Shown in pieces: positions 7,436 to 13,293 of a stretch of 13,293 nucleotides of DNA. The DNA lies in the NCBI GenBank assembly GCA_030040515.1, contig JASHTO010000511.1, positions 1 to 13,293 of the forward strand, in the 5' to 3' direction. A program made the translations under genes and the position numbers. The notes under the pieces are model-generated. The model made no database searches. It had not been told where the DNA came from and saw nothing but the letters and a program-made list of their open reading frames with translations. The first letter of the stretch is position 1; every line of letters begins with the position of its first letter. Origin of the DNA: Terriglobia bacterium (GTDB taxonomy: Bacteria > Acidobacteriota > Terriglobia > UBA7540).

Positions 7436-7441
7436 AGTATA
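7436..7441 (-). promoter_or_regulatory. Possible -10 element for the receiver-like gene
   Basis: TATACT on the minus strand (5 of 6 to consensus), about 47 bp upstream of the GTG start at 7389. No good -35 is seen 16-18 bp upstream. An 8-bp palindrome GGTGCACC (7447-7454) lies in the -10/-35 spacer and could be an operator. Confidence 0.4.
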
Positions 7442-7525
7442 GGTGAGGTGCACCATGTTTGTGATTTCACCTGGCGGGCTCGTGGCGCGAGTGAACCGGA
7501 AATTCGGAGTTCCCAGACCTGCGCC

Positions 7526-7534
7526 TGCTATAAT
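7526..7534 (+). promoter_or_regulatory. Extended -10 promoter for the TIGR01777 gene
   Basis: TGCTATAAT is a perfect extended -10: TGn followed by the full TATAAT hexamer at 7529-7534. No convincing -35 is present, as is common with extended -10 promoters. Transcription would start near 7541, giving a leader of about 32 nt before the ATG at 7573, with AAGGGA as ribosome-binding site. Confidence 0.6.
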
Positions 7535-7572
7535 TCGCTGTGCCTCTCGTCGGCCGGTAGAAGGGACCTTCC

Positions 7573-8475
7573 ATGCGCATTCTTCTTACGGGCTCGAATG
7601 GACTGATTGGCCGGGCGGTCAATGCCAGTCTTGCTGCCGAGGGCCACGATGTCTTCTGCCTTACCCGGCCGCAATCGCGACATCAGGAACGGATGATCCA
7701 CTGGGATCCCGTCGCCGGGTCGATCAACAAGGGCGAGTTGGAGAATTTCGATGCGGTCGTCCACCTGGCGGGAGAGACCATCGTGGGGCGATGGACGCCC
7801 GCGAAGAAGGCGCGCATTCTCGATAGCCGCGTCAAGGGCACGCAGTTGCTTTGTGAATCGCTCGCAAATCTGAATAAACGGCCGCCTGTGCTCGTTGCTG
7901 CGTCCGCCGTGGGTTACTACGGCGACCGTGGCGACCAATTGATGACGGAGGAAAGTTCCGTGGGTTCGCTCTACCTCTCAGGAGTGACCAAAGCCTGGGA
8001 GGAAGCCGCGGAGCCGGCGCGAACAAATGGAATTCGCGTGGTGAACCTGCGCATCGGCTTCGTTCTGAGCAAGGCCGGCGGCGGACTGGCGGCGATGCTT
8101 CCGCCCTTCAAACTGGGCGTCGGCGGACGCGTGGGAAGCGGACGGCAGTACCTGAGCTGGATTGCCATTGATGACGTGGTGGGAGCCATCGCGCATGCCG
8201 TTCTGACCAGCTCCCTGCACGGCCCGGTAAATGCCGTAGCTCCCAATGCGGTCACCAACCGGGAATTCACCAAGGCGCTCGGCAGCGTGCTGGGGCGGCC
8301 TACGATATTTCCCCTGCCGGTTTTTGCCGCGCGCCTGGCGATGGGAGAAATGGCGGATAACCTGTTGCTGGCCAGCACGCGCGTGGATCCCGTGCGGCTT
8401 CGCGAAACCGGATATGAGTTCAAGTATCCCGACCTCCGCGGCGCCTTGCGGCATGTTCTGGGAAAGAATCTGTAG
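7573..8475 (+). CDS. TIGR01777 family NAD(P)-binding protein (YfcH/SDR39U1-like epimerase)
   Basis: A complete 300-residue extended-SDR protein. The N-terminal nucleotide-binding motif GSNGLIG (7-13) fits GxxGxxG. It is followed by VVHLAGE (about 62-68), SAVGYYGDRG (about 115-124), the LRIGFVLS strand and the C-terminal DUF1731 region rich in conserved Arg/Gly (GYEFKYPDLRGAL). These define the TIGR01777/YfcH group, called nucleotide-sugar epimerases by homology although no substrate is established. Human SDR39U1 is a relative. AAGGGA lies about 6 nt before the ATG and an extended -10 lies upstream. The stop codon TAG (8473-8475) lies inside the left arm of a palindromic repeat, so the last two residues and the stop overlap that element. 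Family confidence is high; function is unknown. Confidence 0.92.
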   Translation: MRILLTGSNGLIGRAVNASLAAEGHDVFCLTRPQSRHQERMIHWDPVAGSINKGELENFDAVVHLAGETIVGRWTPAKKARILDSRVKGTQLLCESLANLNKRPPVLVAASAVGYYGDRGDQLMTEESSVGSLYLSGVTKAWEEAAEPARTNGIRVVNLRIGFVLSKAGGGLAAMLPPFKLGVGGRVGSGRQYLSWIAIDDVVGAIAHAVLTSSLHGPVNAVAPNAVTNREFTKALGSVLGRPTIFPLPVFAARLAMGEMADNLLLASTRVDPVRLRETGYEFKYPDLRGALRHVLGKNL

Positions 8476-8620
8476 CGGCGGTCTATCGACCGTCGCCGGG
8501 ACTTGCCACGGCCCGCCGCCCGACCCGTCGCCTGAAGACGGCTTTGGGTCGCAGGGCGAAGGCTCTGGGCCACAGGGTGGCAAGCCCGTACCATGCGACG
8601 CTCATAGAGCGCCGCTACAG
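8470..8620. repeat. Palindromic interspersed repeat, copy 2, interrupted by a second element
   Basis: The outer ends match copy 1 in reverse orientation. Positions 8470-8499 agree with the reverse complement of 4924-4975 at 26 of 30 bases, and 8596-8620 agree at 23 of 25. The 11-bp terminal repeats (8470-8480 and 8610-8620) are perfect. About 96 bp lie between the two matching parts, where copy 1 has no extra sequence. The left arm includes the TAG stop codon of the preceding gene. Together with 8621-8764, where I see only a possible -10, this fills the 289-bp gap before the moaD-moaE gene. Confidence 0.8.
8497..8588. repeat. Inner inverted-repeat element nested in the palindrome
   Basis: The ends are CGGGACTTGCCAC (8497-8509) and GTGGCAAGCCCG (8577-8588), which pair over 12 bp with one bulged A. 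Inside them are CGACCC (8521-8526) with GGGTCG (8546-8551) and CCGTC (8525-8529) with GACGG (8537-8541). The result is a stacked hairpin of about 92 bp. No open frame of note. It looks like a small non-coding mobile or REP-like element. Confidence 0.6.
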
Positions 8621-8710
8621 CCGGGTTACAATGTGAGAAGCGGGGCCCAGAATCCAAACTGAGACACGACTCAAAGAATCGACGACATGCTTCGTGCCGC
8701 GACCCGCGTG

Positions 8711-8716
8711 TATACT
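8711..8716 (+). promoter_or_regulatory. Possible -10 element for the moaD-moaE gene
   Basis: TATACT (5 of 6 to consensus), preceded directly by TG. No good -35 is found. Transcription from here would start near 8723, 42 nt before the chosen ATG at 8765, and would exclude the upstream in-frame ATG at 8687 as a start. Confidence 0.35.
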
Positions 8717-8764
8717 GATTTACCGCGGGAGTTCAGGCGCGTGATTGGAGCTTTCTTAGGCATC

Positions 8765-9460
8765 ATGAAAGTCAACGTTCTTTTTTTCGGCGTGACGCAT
8801 GACCTGACGGGGATCGCGCAGGAGCCCGTGGAGCTGCCTGCGGGCGAAAGCCTGGAGGGGTTGAAGCGGCGCTACGAAACCCGCTTCCCCAGACTGCTCT
8901 CCATGTCGGGCTCGCTGCTTCTGGCAGTGAATCAGGAAATTGCCAAGGATTCAACGCTGCTGCACGAGGGCGATGAGGTAGCCTTCATGCCTCCCGTAAG
9001 TGGCGGGGCAGGCAGGGACATTTACCGCATCACGCGCAATCCCATTTGCGCCGCCGAACTCGCCAGCCAGATCCGCGCTCCGCAGGACGGCGCGGTAGTG
9101 GTGTTTGAAGGCATCGTGCGCAACCACTCGCGCGGCCGCGCCACGCTTTACCTGGAATATGAGGGCTACGAGCCCATGGCGGTTCGCAAAATGGAAGAGT
9201 TGGGGCAAGAGGCGAGGCAGAAATTCACGATTGACTCGATCGCAATCATTCACCGGCTCGGGCGGCTCGAAATCGGCGAAACCAGCGTGGCCATTGCCGT
9301 TACCGCTGAGCATCGGCGCGCGGCATTTGAGGCCTGCCAATTCGCGATCGACCGCCTGAAGCAGATTGTGCCCATCTGGAAGAAGGAATATTTTGCCGAT
9401 GGGGCCGTGTGGGCGGAAGGTGAAGGGCAGTCGAGAATTCTCTTGGAGTCCCGGAAGTAG
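8765..9460 (+). CDS. moaD-moaE: Fused molybdopterin synthase, MoaD-MoaE
   Basis: A 231-residue fusion of both subunits of molybdopterin synthase, which adds two sulfurs to cyclic pyranopterin monophosphate to make molybdopterin. Residues 1-81 are the ubiquitin-like MoaD domain (MKVNVLFFG to PPVSGG, Gly-Gly at 80-81). Residues from about 86 to 231 are MoaE, with FEGIVRNHSRG (R matching the family active-site Arg), EYEGYEPMA, HRLGRLEIGE, AEHRRAAFEA and the lysines of LKQIVPIWKKE. The MoaD thiocarboxylate normally forms on a free C-terminal Gly-Gly, so activity probably requires cleavage after G81, as reported for the mycobacterial fusion MoaX. The ATG at 8765 matches the true MoaD N-terminus; an ATG at 8687 would add 26 residues over a likely promoter. 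No other moa genes are in the window. Confidence 0.92.
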   Translation: MKVNVLFFGVTHDLTGIAQEPVELPAGESLEGLKRRYETRFPRLLSMSGSLLLAVNQEIAKDSTLLHEGDEVAFMPPVSGGAGRDIYRITRNPICAAELASQIRAPQDGAVVVFEGIVRNHSRGRATLYLEYEGYEPMAVRKMEELGQEARQKFTIDSIAIIHRLGRLEIGETSVAIAVTAEHRRAAFEACQFAIDRLKQIVPIWKKEYFADGAVWAEGEGQSRILLESRK

Positions 9461-9470
9461 CGCGAACGCC

Positions 9471-9527
9471 GTGGCATGGGCATCCTGCCCGTGCTCCCGC
9501 CCAGGCGGGACAGGATGGCCATGCCAC
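9471..9527. repeat. Palindromic repeat between moaD-moaE and the IMPase gene
   Basis: GTGGCATGG (9471-9479) pairs with CCATGCCAC (9519-9527). The pairing continues inward with mismatches (CATCCTG with CAGGATG). This 57-bp hairpin starts 11 bp after the moaD-moaE stop and ends before the GGGAG ribosome-binding site of the next gene. It is unrelated in sequence to the 4924/8470 family. No T-tract follows. Confidence 0.75.
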
Positions 9528-9546
9528 ATTTGGGAGCACCAAAATC

Positions 9547-10353
9547 ATGCCGGACTTTCTTCATGCCGCGGCGGAAATTGCTCAGGAAGCTGGAGCATTA
9601 CTCGCCGGCTTGTTTAATCAGCCTCTGGAAATCAGCTACAAGCGCCGGTCCGACCTGGTGACGGAAGCCGACCGCCGGTCCGAGGCCCTGATTGTGGAGC
9701 GCCTGCGCGCACGGTTCCCCGAACACGCCATTGTGGCGGAGGAAGGCGGCAACCACCTCTCCTCTTCCGACTATTGCTGGTACGTCGATCCCCTGGATGG
9801 AACCACGAATTACGCGCACGGCTTTCCGGTTTATTGCGTCACGCTGGGCCTGGCTTGCCGCGGAGAAGTGATTGCCGGTGTCGTCTACGATCCCACGCAC
9901 GACCACTTGTATACGGCGGAGCGGGGCGCGGGCGCTTATTTGAACAATCAGCGGCTGCACGTTTCGCGCACGGAAAAACTGAGTGAAAGCCTGGTGGCCA
10001 CAGGCTTTCCGCCGTTCGCCACGAATCACGACTTGAACATTCAGTTCTATTTCCGTTTTACGATGCTTTCCCACGGCATCCGGCGGGCGGGTTCGGCGGC
10101 GCTGGATCTATGCGCCGTCGCGGCGGGGCGCTTCGAGAGCTTTTGGGAGCTGAAGCTCAATCCCTGGGACAAGGCCGCAGGCACGCTGCTGGTGACGGAG
10201 GCGGGCGGATGCGTTTCCGACGTGCACGGAAAGCCCTTTAACCTGCTCGGTGAAGATGTCTTCGCATCCAACGGTCTCGTGCACGGCCAGATGCTGGAGG
10301 TTTTCGCGGAGGTCCTCGCAAAGCGGGCCCCGGGTGGTGTTGAGGGAGCCTAA
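9547..10353 (+). CDS. Inositol monophosphatase family protein
   Basis: A complete 268-residue, Mg-dependent, Li-sensitive-type phosphatase of the IMPase/SuhB family. Metal-binding signatures are AEEGG (E66), DPLDGTTN (D81, D84, T86) and the C-terminal LNPWDKAAG with D208. GSAALDLCAVAAGRFESFWE (182-201) is the usual substrate-pocket block. The likely reaction is hydrolysis of inositol-1-phosphate or a related sugar phosphate. Members also act on histidinol phosphate, fructose-1,6-bisphosphate or PAP, so the substrate is open. GGGAG lies 10 nt before the ATG. Its stop TAA overlaps the stop TAG of the convergent downstream gene by 4 bp (10350-10353). It follows moaD-moaE on the same strand behind a palindromic repeat; there is no functional link between the two that I can see. 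Confidence 0.93.
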   Translation: MPDFLHAAAEIAQEAGALLAGLFNQPLEISYKRRSDLVTEADRRSEALIVERLRARFPEHAIVAEEGGNHLSSSDYCWYVDPLDGTTNYAHGFPVYCVTLGLACRGEVIAGVVYDPTHDHLYTAERGAGAYLNNQRLHVSRTEKLSESLVATGFPPFATNHDLNIQFYFRFTMLSHGIRRAGSAALDLCAVAAGRFESFWELKLNPWDKAAGTLLVTEAGGCVSDVHGKPFNLLGEDVFASNGLVHGQMLEVFAEVLAKRAPGGVEGA

Positions 10354-11381
10354 TGCTTTTTCGGAAGCTTGGGCTTGGAAGCCTCTTCCTTCTGCTTGAT
10401 GACCTTAATGGCCATGGTGCGAATGACCTCGGGGACGTTGCGGTTGAGGGAAAGCCCCTTGATGTCGCGGTCGTTCAGCCGGTTGATGAGCGGCATGGTA
10501 ATGTCGATGGGAGCGCGGGGATTGTTCACGAGCGCCCGCATCACCACGTAGGCTTTCATAAATTTGCGGTTGACGGCGATCAGGCGCAGCACTTCCTCGT
10601 TTACGTTCTTGGCAGCGGCATAGCTCTCGGCTTCCGTCTCGGAGATTTTTGGGGATTGCAATACCGCGCGGGTAATCATTTTGTTTGAATCACGAATCAG
10701 GATGGTGCGGGTTTCAAGGTTGCCGGTGAGCGCTGCCTTGATTTTTTCCACCACGGACATTTTGTTGAGCTTCTGGATCAAGGTCGAGCGTTCGTCTTCG
10801 GTGAGCTGGTCATCCTGCTTGGTGGCTTCGGCGGGAGTCTCGGCTTTCACGCCTGCCACATCCTCAACTTTTTCGCCGGCAGCGAGCTTGGCGAGAATTT
10901 CGATGGTGACCTGGTCAGCGACGCGTTCGACAGTAGTTTCGGATTTGGCCGGGGACGCCTGGGCGGCCACCGGCGCCGGAGGTTGAGGCGAAGGAGAGAG
11001 TTCGACCGGTTTGGGCGGCACAGGTGCGGCGGCCGGGGGCTTGGGCGCGGGCCGCGGTTTCAGGAGCTCACGGGATGCGGCGGTAAGGCTGGGGTTCCAG
11101 AGCAGAATTTCACGCAGTTCTTCCCGCTCGGCCAGGAGATGCTCCGCGGCAAAGTGAAGCACGTCAGGCGCAGTCCTCGGATTGGCCATCACCCGGCGAA
11201 TTTCGGCCCGGTCAAAAGATTGCAGCGTCTCCATCGCCTTTTCGCGCAGTTCCACCTCGGGCGCGGAGGCAAGCAGCGCAAGGATCTCGACTCTGTCCTC
11301 GGCCGGCAAAGGCAGCGAGCCCTCCGCGCCCTTGCGGCGAACCACGTCGGGCGCCTTGCCGGAGCGGATTAAGTCCACCAT
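10350..11381 (-). CDS. Uncharacterised helical-repeat protein (HEAT/LRV-like)
   Basis: A 343-residue, apparently soluble protein without signal peptide or membrane segment. Residues 1-107 form an alpha-helical region with repeat-like units ending in NP-R/S-x-T (ANPRTAPDVL at 66-75, WNPSLTAASREL at 95-106). Residues 108-147 are a Pro/Ala/Lys linker. Residues 148-331 are a second helical region with further units (QSPKISETEAE about 242-252, NNPRAPIDI about 286-294) separated by about 40 residues. The pattern recalls leucine-rich-repeat-variant or HEAT arrays, which usually bind proteins. I recall similar uncharacterised proteins in acidobacteria and deltaproteobacteria. The gene follows the RodZ-like gene by 21 bp in the same frame and likely shares its promoter. 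No clear Shine-Dalgarno sequence precedes the ATG; the GTG at codon 2 is an alternative. No function assigned. Confidence 0.8.
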   Translation of the reverse strand: MVDLIRSGKAPDVVRRKGAEGSLPLPAEDRVEILALLASAPEVELREKAMETLQSFDRAEIRRVMANPRTAPDVLHFAAEHLLAEREELREILLWNPSLTAASRELLKPRPAPKPPAAAPVPPKPVELSPSPQPPAPVAAQASPAKSETTVERVADQVTIEILAKLAAGEKVEDVAGVKAETPAEATKQDDQLTEDERSTLIQKLNKMSVVEKIKAALTGNLETRTILIRDSNKMITRAVLQSPKISETEAESYAAAKNVNEEVLRLIAVNRKFMKAYVVMRALVNNPRAPIDITMPLINRLNDRDIKGLSLNRNVPEVIRTMAIKVIKQKEEASKPKLPKKH

Positions 11382-11402
11382 GCGTTCGGAAATATTATGA
11401 CC

Positions 11403-12353
11403 TCACGGTTTCGAGTTTTTCAAATCATCGCGCGTCAGGTGAACGGATTTGGTTTCGCCGCGGTTTCCCAGCGGCTTCAGCGTTTCACCGTTCAGCGTGA
11501 GGATCACCGCCTGCGCGTTTCCCGTCCTCACATCGAAAGACTTGTGTGCCTTCAAGGTTTGCACATCGTTGGGATCCAGCATGCGCATAAGGACGTTCTT
11601 CCCGTCCGCATCCACGGAAACCCAGGCGGGCTCCGTGGCCGCAACTTGCAGCGTCAAACCTGTATCAGCCCCGGGCTTTGCTGTGGCGGGGTTCGCCGCT
11701 TGCGAGGCGGTTTGAGTCGCAGGGCTTCCAGTTGCCGGCGAAGACTGCGCTGCCGGGTTGGCGCTTGCCTGGGGCTCTCCCGGTGGAATGGGATTGCTGC
11801 CCGTGGCCATGGGTACAGGCGTTCCAGGCGTTGTGGGGGTTCCATTGCTCCCGGCGGGTGTCGCTCCGGGCTGCGCCGTGGCATCGCCGGAAGTTGCTGG
11901 GGGAGACTCGGCCGGGTTCGAAGCCGGTTTGGTTGCGACAACGGGCGGAGGCGGGAATGCAGCAGGGGCTTCTGCGGCGCGCGGCGCGTAACGGAAAAGA
12001 AGATAGCCCGCGGCCAGCAGTGCCACCGCCACCAAGGGTGCCAGCAGAGGAGTGCGCTTGGCAGGCAGGCCGGCCTCCGTCTTGCCTGCCATCAACCGGT
12101 ACAAATCAAAGTCCGCTCCGGGTTGGGCGGCAAGCTGATATTCCGCCATCACGCGCTCTTCATCCAGACCCAAATAACGCGCATAGCTGCGGATGAAACT
12201 GCGCGAAAAAATCCCCCCCGGGAGTTTGGAGAAATCGTCCCTTTCAATCGCCTCGAGAAAACGCAAGCTGATCTTCGTAGCGGAAGAAATTTCTTCCAGG
12301 CTCACGGCTCGCATTTCCCGCTCGCGCCGAAGATTGTCACCGAAGGCGGGCAT
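11403..12353 (-). CDS. RodZ-like protein: cytoplasmic HTH, one TM helix, DUF4115
   Basis: A 316-residue bitopic inner-membrane protein with RodZ architecture. Residues 1-75 are an Xre/HTH_25 domain (FGDNLRREREMRAVSLEEIS, then KLPGGIFSRSFIRSYARYLGL, a family hallmark). Residues 101-121 form one transmembrane helix. Residues about 126-232 are a low-complexity Pro/Ala/Thr/Ser periplasmic linker, and residues 233-310 are DUF4115 (AWVSVDADG, FDVRTGNAQAVILTLNG). RodZ binds MreB and supports rod shape, but no mre genes are nearby and acidobacterial members are untested. I start at the ATG at 12353, which opens the conserved domain. A TTG at 12383 lies almost at the predicted transcription start. AAAGGAG lies 17 nt upstream, unusually far. 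A near-consensus promoter precedes the gene. The long antisense open frame across the linker is a composition artefact. Confidence 0.88.
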   Translation of the reverse strand: MPAFGDNLRREREMRAVSLEEISSATKISLRFLEAIERDDFSKLPGGIFSRSFIRSYARYLGLDEERVMAEYQLAAQPGADFDLYRLMAGKTEAGLPAKRTPLLAPLVAVALLAAGYLLFRYAPRAAEAPAAFPPPPVVATKPASNPAESPPATSGDATAQPGATPAGSNGTPTTPGTPVPMATGSNPIPPGEPQASANPAAQSSPATGSPATQTASQAANPATAKPGADTGLTLQVAATEPAWVSVDADGKNVLMRMLDPNDVQTLKAHKSFDVRTGNAQAVILTLNGETLKPLGNRGETKSVHLTRDDLKNSKP

Positions 12354-12392
12354 AGTCCGGCTCGTTCCGCTCCTTTGAATCAAGCCCCTTTC

Positions 12393-12422
12393 ATCATATT
12401 TTCCCGCGCGTTACAGTGTCAA
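12393..12422 (-). promoter_or_regulatory. Near-consensus sigma-70 promoter for the RodZ-like operon
   Basis: On the minus strand TTGACA (12417-12422, 6 of 6) is followed after 18 bp by TATGAT (12393-12398, 5 of 6). Transcription would start near 12386, about 33 nt before the ATG at 12353. This is the strongest promoter in the window and supports the later start codon. It should drive the RodZ-like gene and the helical-repeat gene behind it. Confidence 0.7.
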
Positions 12423-12490
12423 ATGCTTTAGCAGTCCGGCTTGAGCCCCCTCCCGGCGGACAGCGCGTTTATAAAATCCAGATAAAAGGG

Positions 12491-12519
12491 TTGAAAAGAA
12501 AGGCTCAATGGTTTAAAAG
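12491..12519 (+). promoter_or_regulatory. Weak candidate promoter for the GAF-GGDEF gene
   Basis: TTGAAA (12491-12496, 5 of 6) is followed after 17 bp by TAAAAG (12514-12519, 4 of 6). The start would be near 12526, with a leader of about 34 nt. TATAAA at 12470-12475 is another -10-like hexamer without a matching -35. It lies in the divergent gap shared with the RodZ-like promoter. Confidence 0.3.
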
Positions 12520-12559
12520 GACTATACGCACCTAATTCTGCTGTTTGTTTGGAAACTGA

Positions 12560-13293
12560 ATGGGCCCGCAAGAAGAGATTGCTGAACTGAAGCGTCAGGT
12601 CGAACGCCTCTCCCTCTTTCACGAAGTGGGGAAGGCGCTTTTCTCCACCCTCGACTTGCAGAAGATCCTGCAAACCATCATGGAGAAGATCAGCGACCTG
12701 CTCCAGCCGGACACCTGGTCGCTGCTCATGCTGGATGAGGACACGCAGGAGCTCTACTTCGAGATCGCCATTGGCGCGGGCGCGGAAAAGCTGCGCGATG
12801 TTCGCCTGAAACTGGGCGAAGGCGTGGCGGGCTGGGTGGCCCAGACGGGCGAGCCTGTGCTGGTGGAAAACACCTCCAAGGATACTCGCTTCTCAGGAAA
12901 AATCGACGAGTTGACGCACACGGAGACGCGCTCCATTGTCTGCGTGCCCATCAAAGCACACGGCCACGTGCTGGGCGTCATCGAACTCGTCAACGCCCTC
13001 GGCAAACCCAGCTTTGGCACGGAGGATATTCCCATCCTCAAGAGCCTGGCGGATTACGTGGCCATCGCGCTCGAAAACGCCCGCTACGTGCAGCGCATCC
13101 ACGAGCTCACCATCACCGACGACTGCACGGCGCTCTACAACGCCCGGCACCTCAACTTTGTGCTCGATACGGAAATCTATCGCTCCAATCGCTACGGTTA
13201 TGAATTCTCCGTGATCTTCATTGACCTCGATCACTTCAAACAGGTCAACGATGTTCATGGCCACCTGGTGGGTTCCAAGCTTCTCTGGATGAT
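12560..13293 (+). CDS. GAF-GGDEF signalling protein (probable diguanylate cyclase), partial at C-terminus
   Basis: The first 244 residues are visible; the gene runs off the right edge. A short coiled-coil-like start (EEIAELKRQVERLSLF, 5-20) leads into a GAF domain (about 20-175; LGEGVAGWVAQTGEPVLV, SIVCVPIKAHGHVLGVIELVN). A signalling linker follows, then the beginning of a GGDEF domain (TDDCTALYNARHL, 186-197; FIDLDHFKQVNDVHGHLVGS, 220-239) with the metal-binding Asp of IDLDHFK. The GGDEF loop and any inhibitory site lie outside, so cyclase activity cannot be judged. No membrane segment is seen, so the GAF domain probably senses a cytoplasmic ligand. The ATG at 12560 has only a weak GGAAA upstream. 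The last codons read LLWM where LLD/LLG is usual, hinting at a frame disturbance at the very end. Confidence 0.85.
   Translation, partial: MGPQEEIAELKRQVERLSLFHEVGKALFSTLDLQKILQTIMEKISDLLQPDTWSLLMLDEDTQELYFEIAIGAGAEKLRDVRLKLGEGVAGWVAQTGEPVLVENTSKDTRFSGKIDELTHTETRSIVCVPIKAHGHVLGVIELVNALGKPSFGTEDIPILKSLADYVAIALENARYVQRIHELTITDDCTALYNARHLNFVLDTEIYRSNRYGYEFSVIFIDLDHFKQVNDVHGHLVGSKLLWM

Noticed and set aside
7971..8657. Minus-strand open frames opposite the TIGR01777 gene and the nested repeat
   Set aside because: These are antisense shadows. The part over 8497-8588 only reads the repeat and has no conserved motif.
8687..8764. Upstream ATG extension of the moaD-moaE gene
   Set aside because: MoaD proteins begin at the MKVNVLFFG strand, and a -10-like hexamer lies within the extension.
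4920..9546. CRISPR array or phage attachment site
   Set aside because: The repeats are palindromic, unevenly spaced by kilobases and without spacer structure, cas genes, integrase or tRNA.
11397..12431. Long plus-strand open frame opposite the RodZ-like gene
   Set aside because: It is Arg/Gly/Ser-rich with no recognisable domain and mirrors the GC-rich Pro/Ala linker. The minus-strand product has a full RodZ-like domain order.

Overview
The window reads as about 13.3 kb of chromosome from a GC-rich (roughly 60%) Gram-negative bacterium. I favour an acidobacterium or close relative. The reasons are an RodZ-like membrane protein with a Pro/Ala-rich linker, a secreted RraA-like protein beside a Tat-exported enolase-superfamily enzyme, a GAF-GGDEF protein, and palindromic interspersed repeats of a kind common in those genomes. 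This placement rests on family recall and cannot be proven from the sequence alone. I see no rRNA, tRNA, CRISPR array, phage gene or transposase.

Layout. 1-1803 (minus): a two-gene ABC-2 type exporter, the ATPase followed by a permease cut by the window edge. 1981-2394 (minus): a YjbQ/UPF0047 enzyme. 2635-4919 (plus): two exported catabolic-type enzymes, a secreted RraA-like aldolase and a Tat-signal enolase-superfamily protein, 20 bp apart. 5026-7001 (plus): N-carbamoylputrescine amidase and agmatine deiminase overlapping by 19 bp, which together make putrescine from agmatine. 7015-7389 (minus): a stand-alone degenerate receiver domain. 7573-10353 (plus): a TIGR01777 nucleotide-sugar-epimerase-like protein, a fused MoaD-MoaE molybdopterin synthase and an inositol-monophosphatase-family protein, separated by palindromic repeats. 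10350-12353 (minus): an RodZ-like HTH-membrane protein and a helical-repeat protein of unknown function. 12560-13293 (plus): the first part of a GAF-GGDEF signalling protein.

How the parts relate. The clearest metabolic unit is aguBA. The RraA/enolase pair looks like a dehydratase-plus-aldolase module moved outside the cytoplasm. The moaD-moaE fusion keeps the MoaD Gly-Gly inside the chain, so it probably needs cleavage. The structural surprise is in the repeats. The 52-bp palindrome at 4924-4975 recurs inverted at 8470-8620, split near its centre by about 96 bp that carry their own inverted ends. This second copy also supplies the stop codon of the gene before it. Three palindromic elements each sit directly behind a stop codon. 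Nothing here is plainly a new defence or mobile system. The best leads are the nested repeat, the exported enzyme pair, the helical-repeat protein tied to the RodZ-like gene, and the non-canonical receiver.
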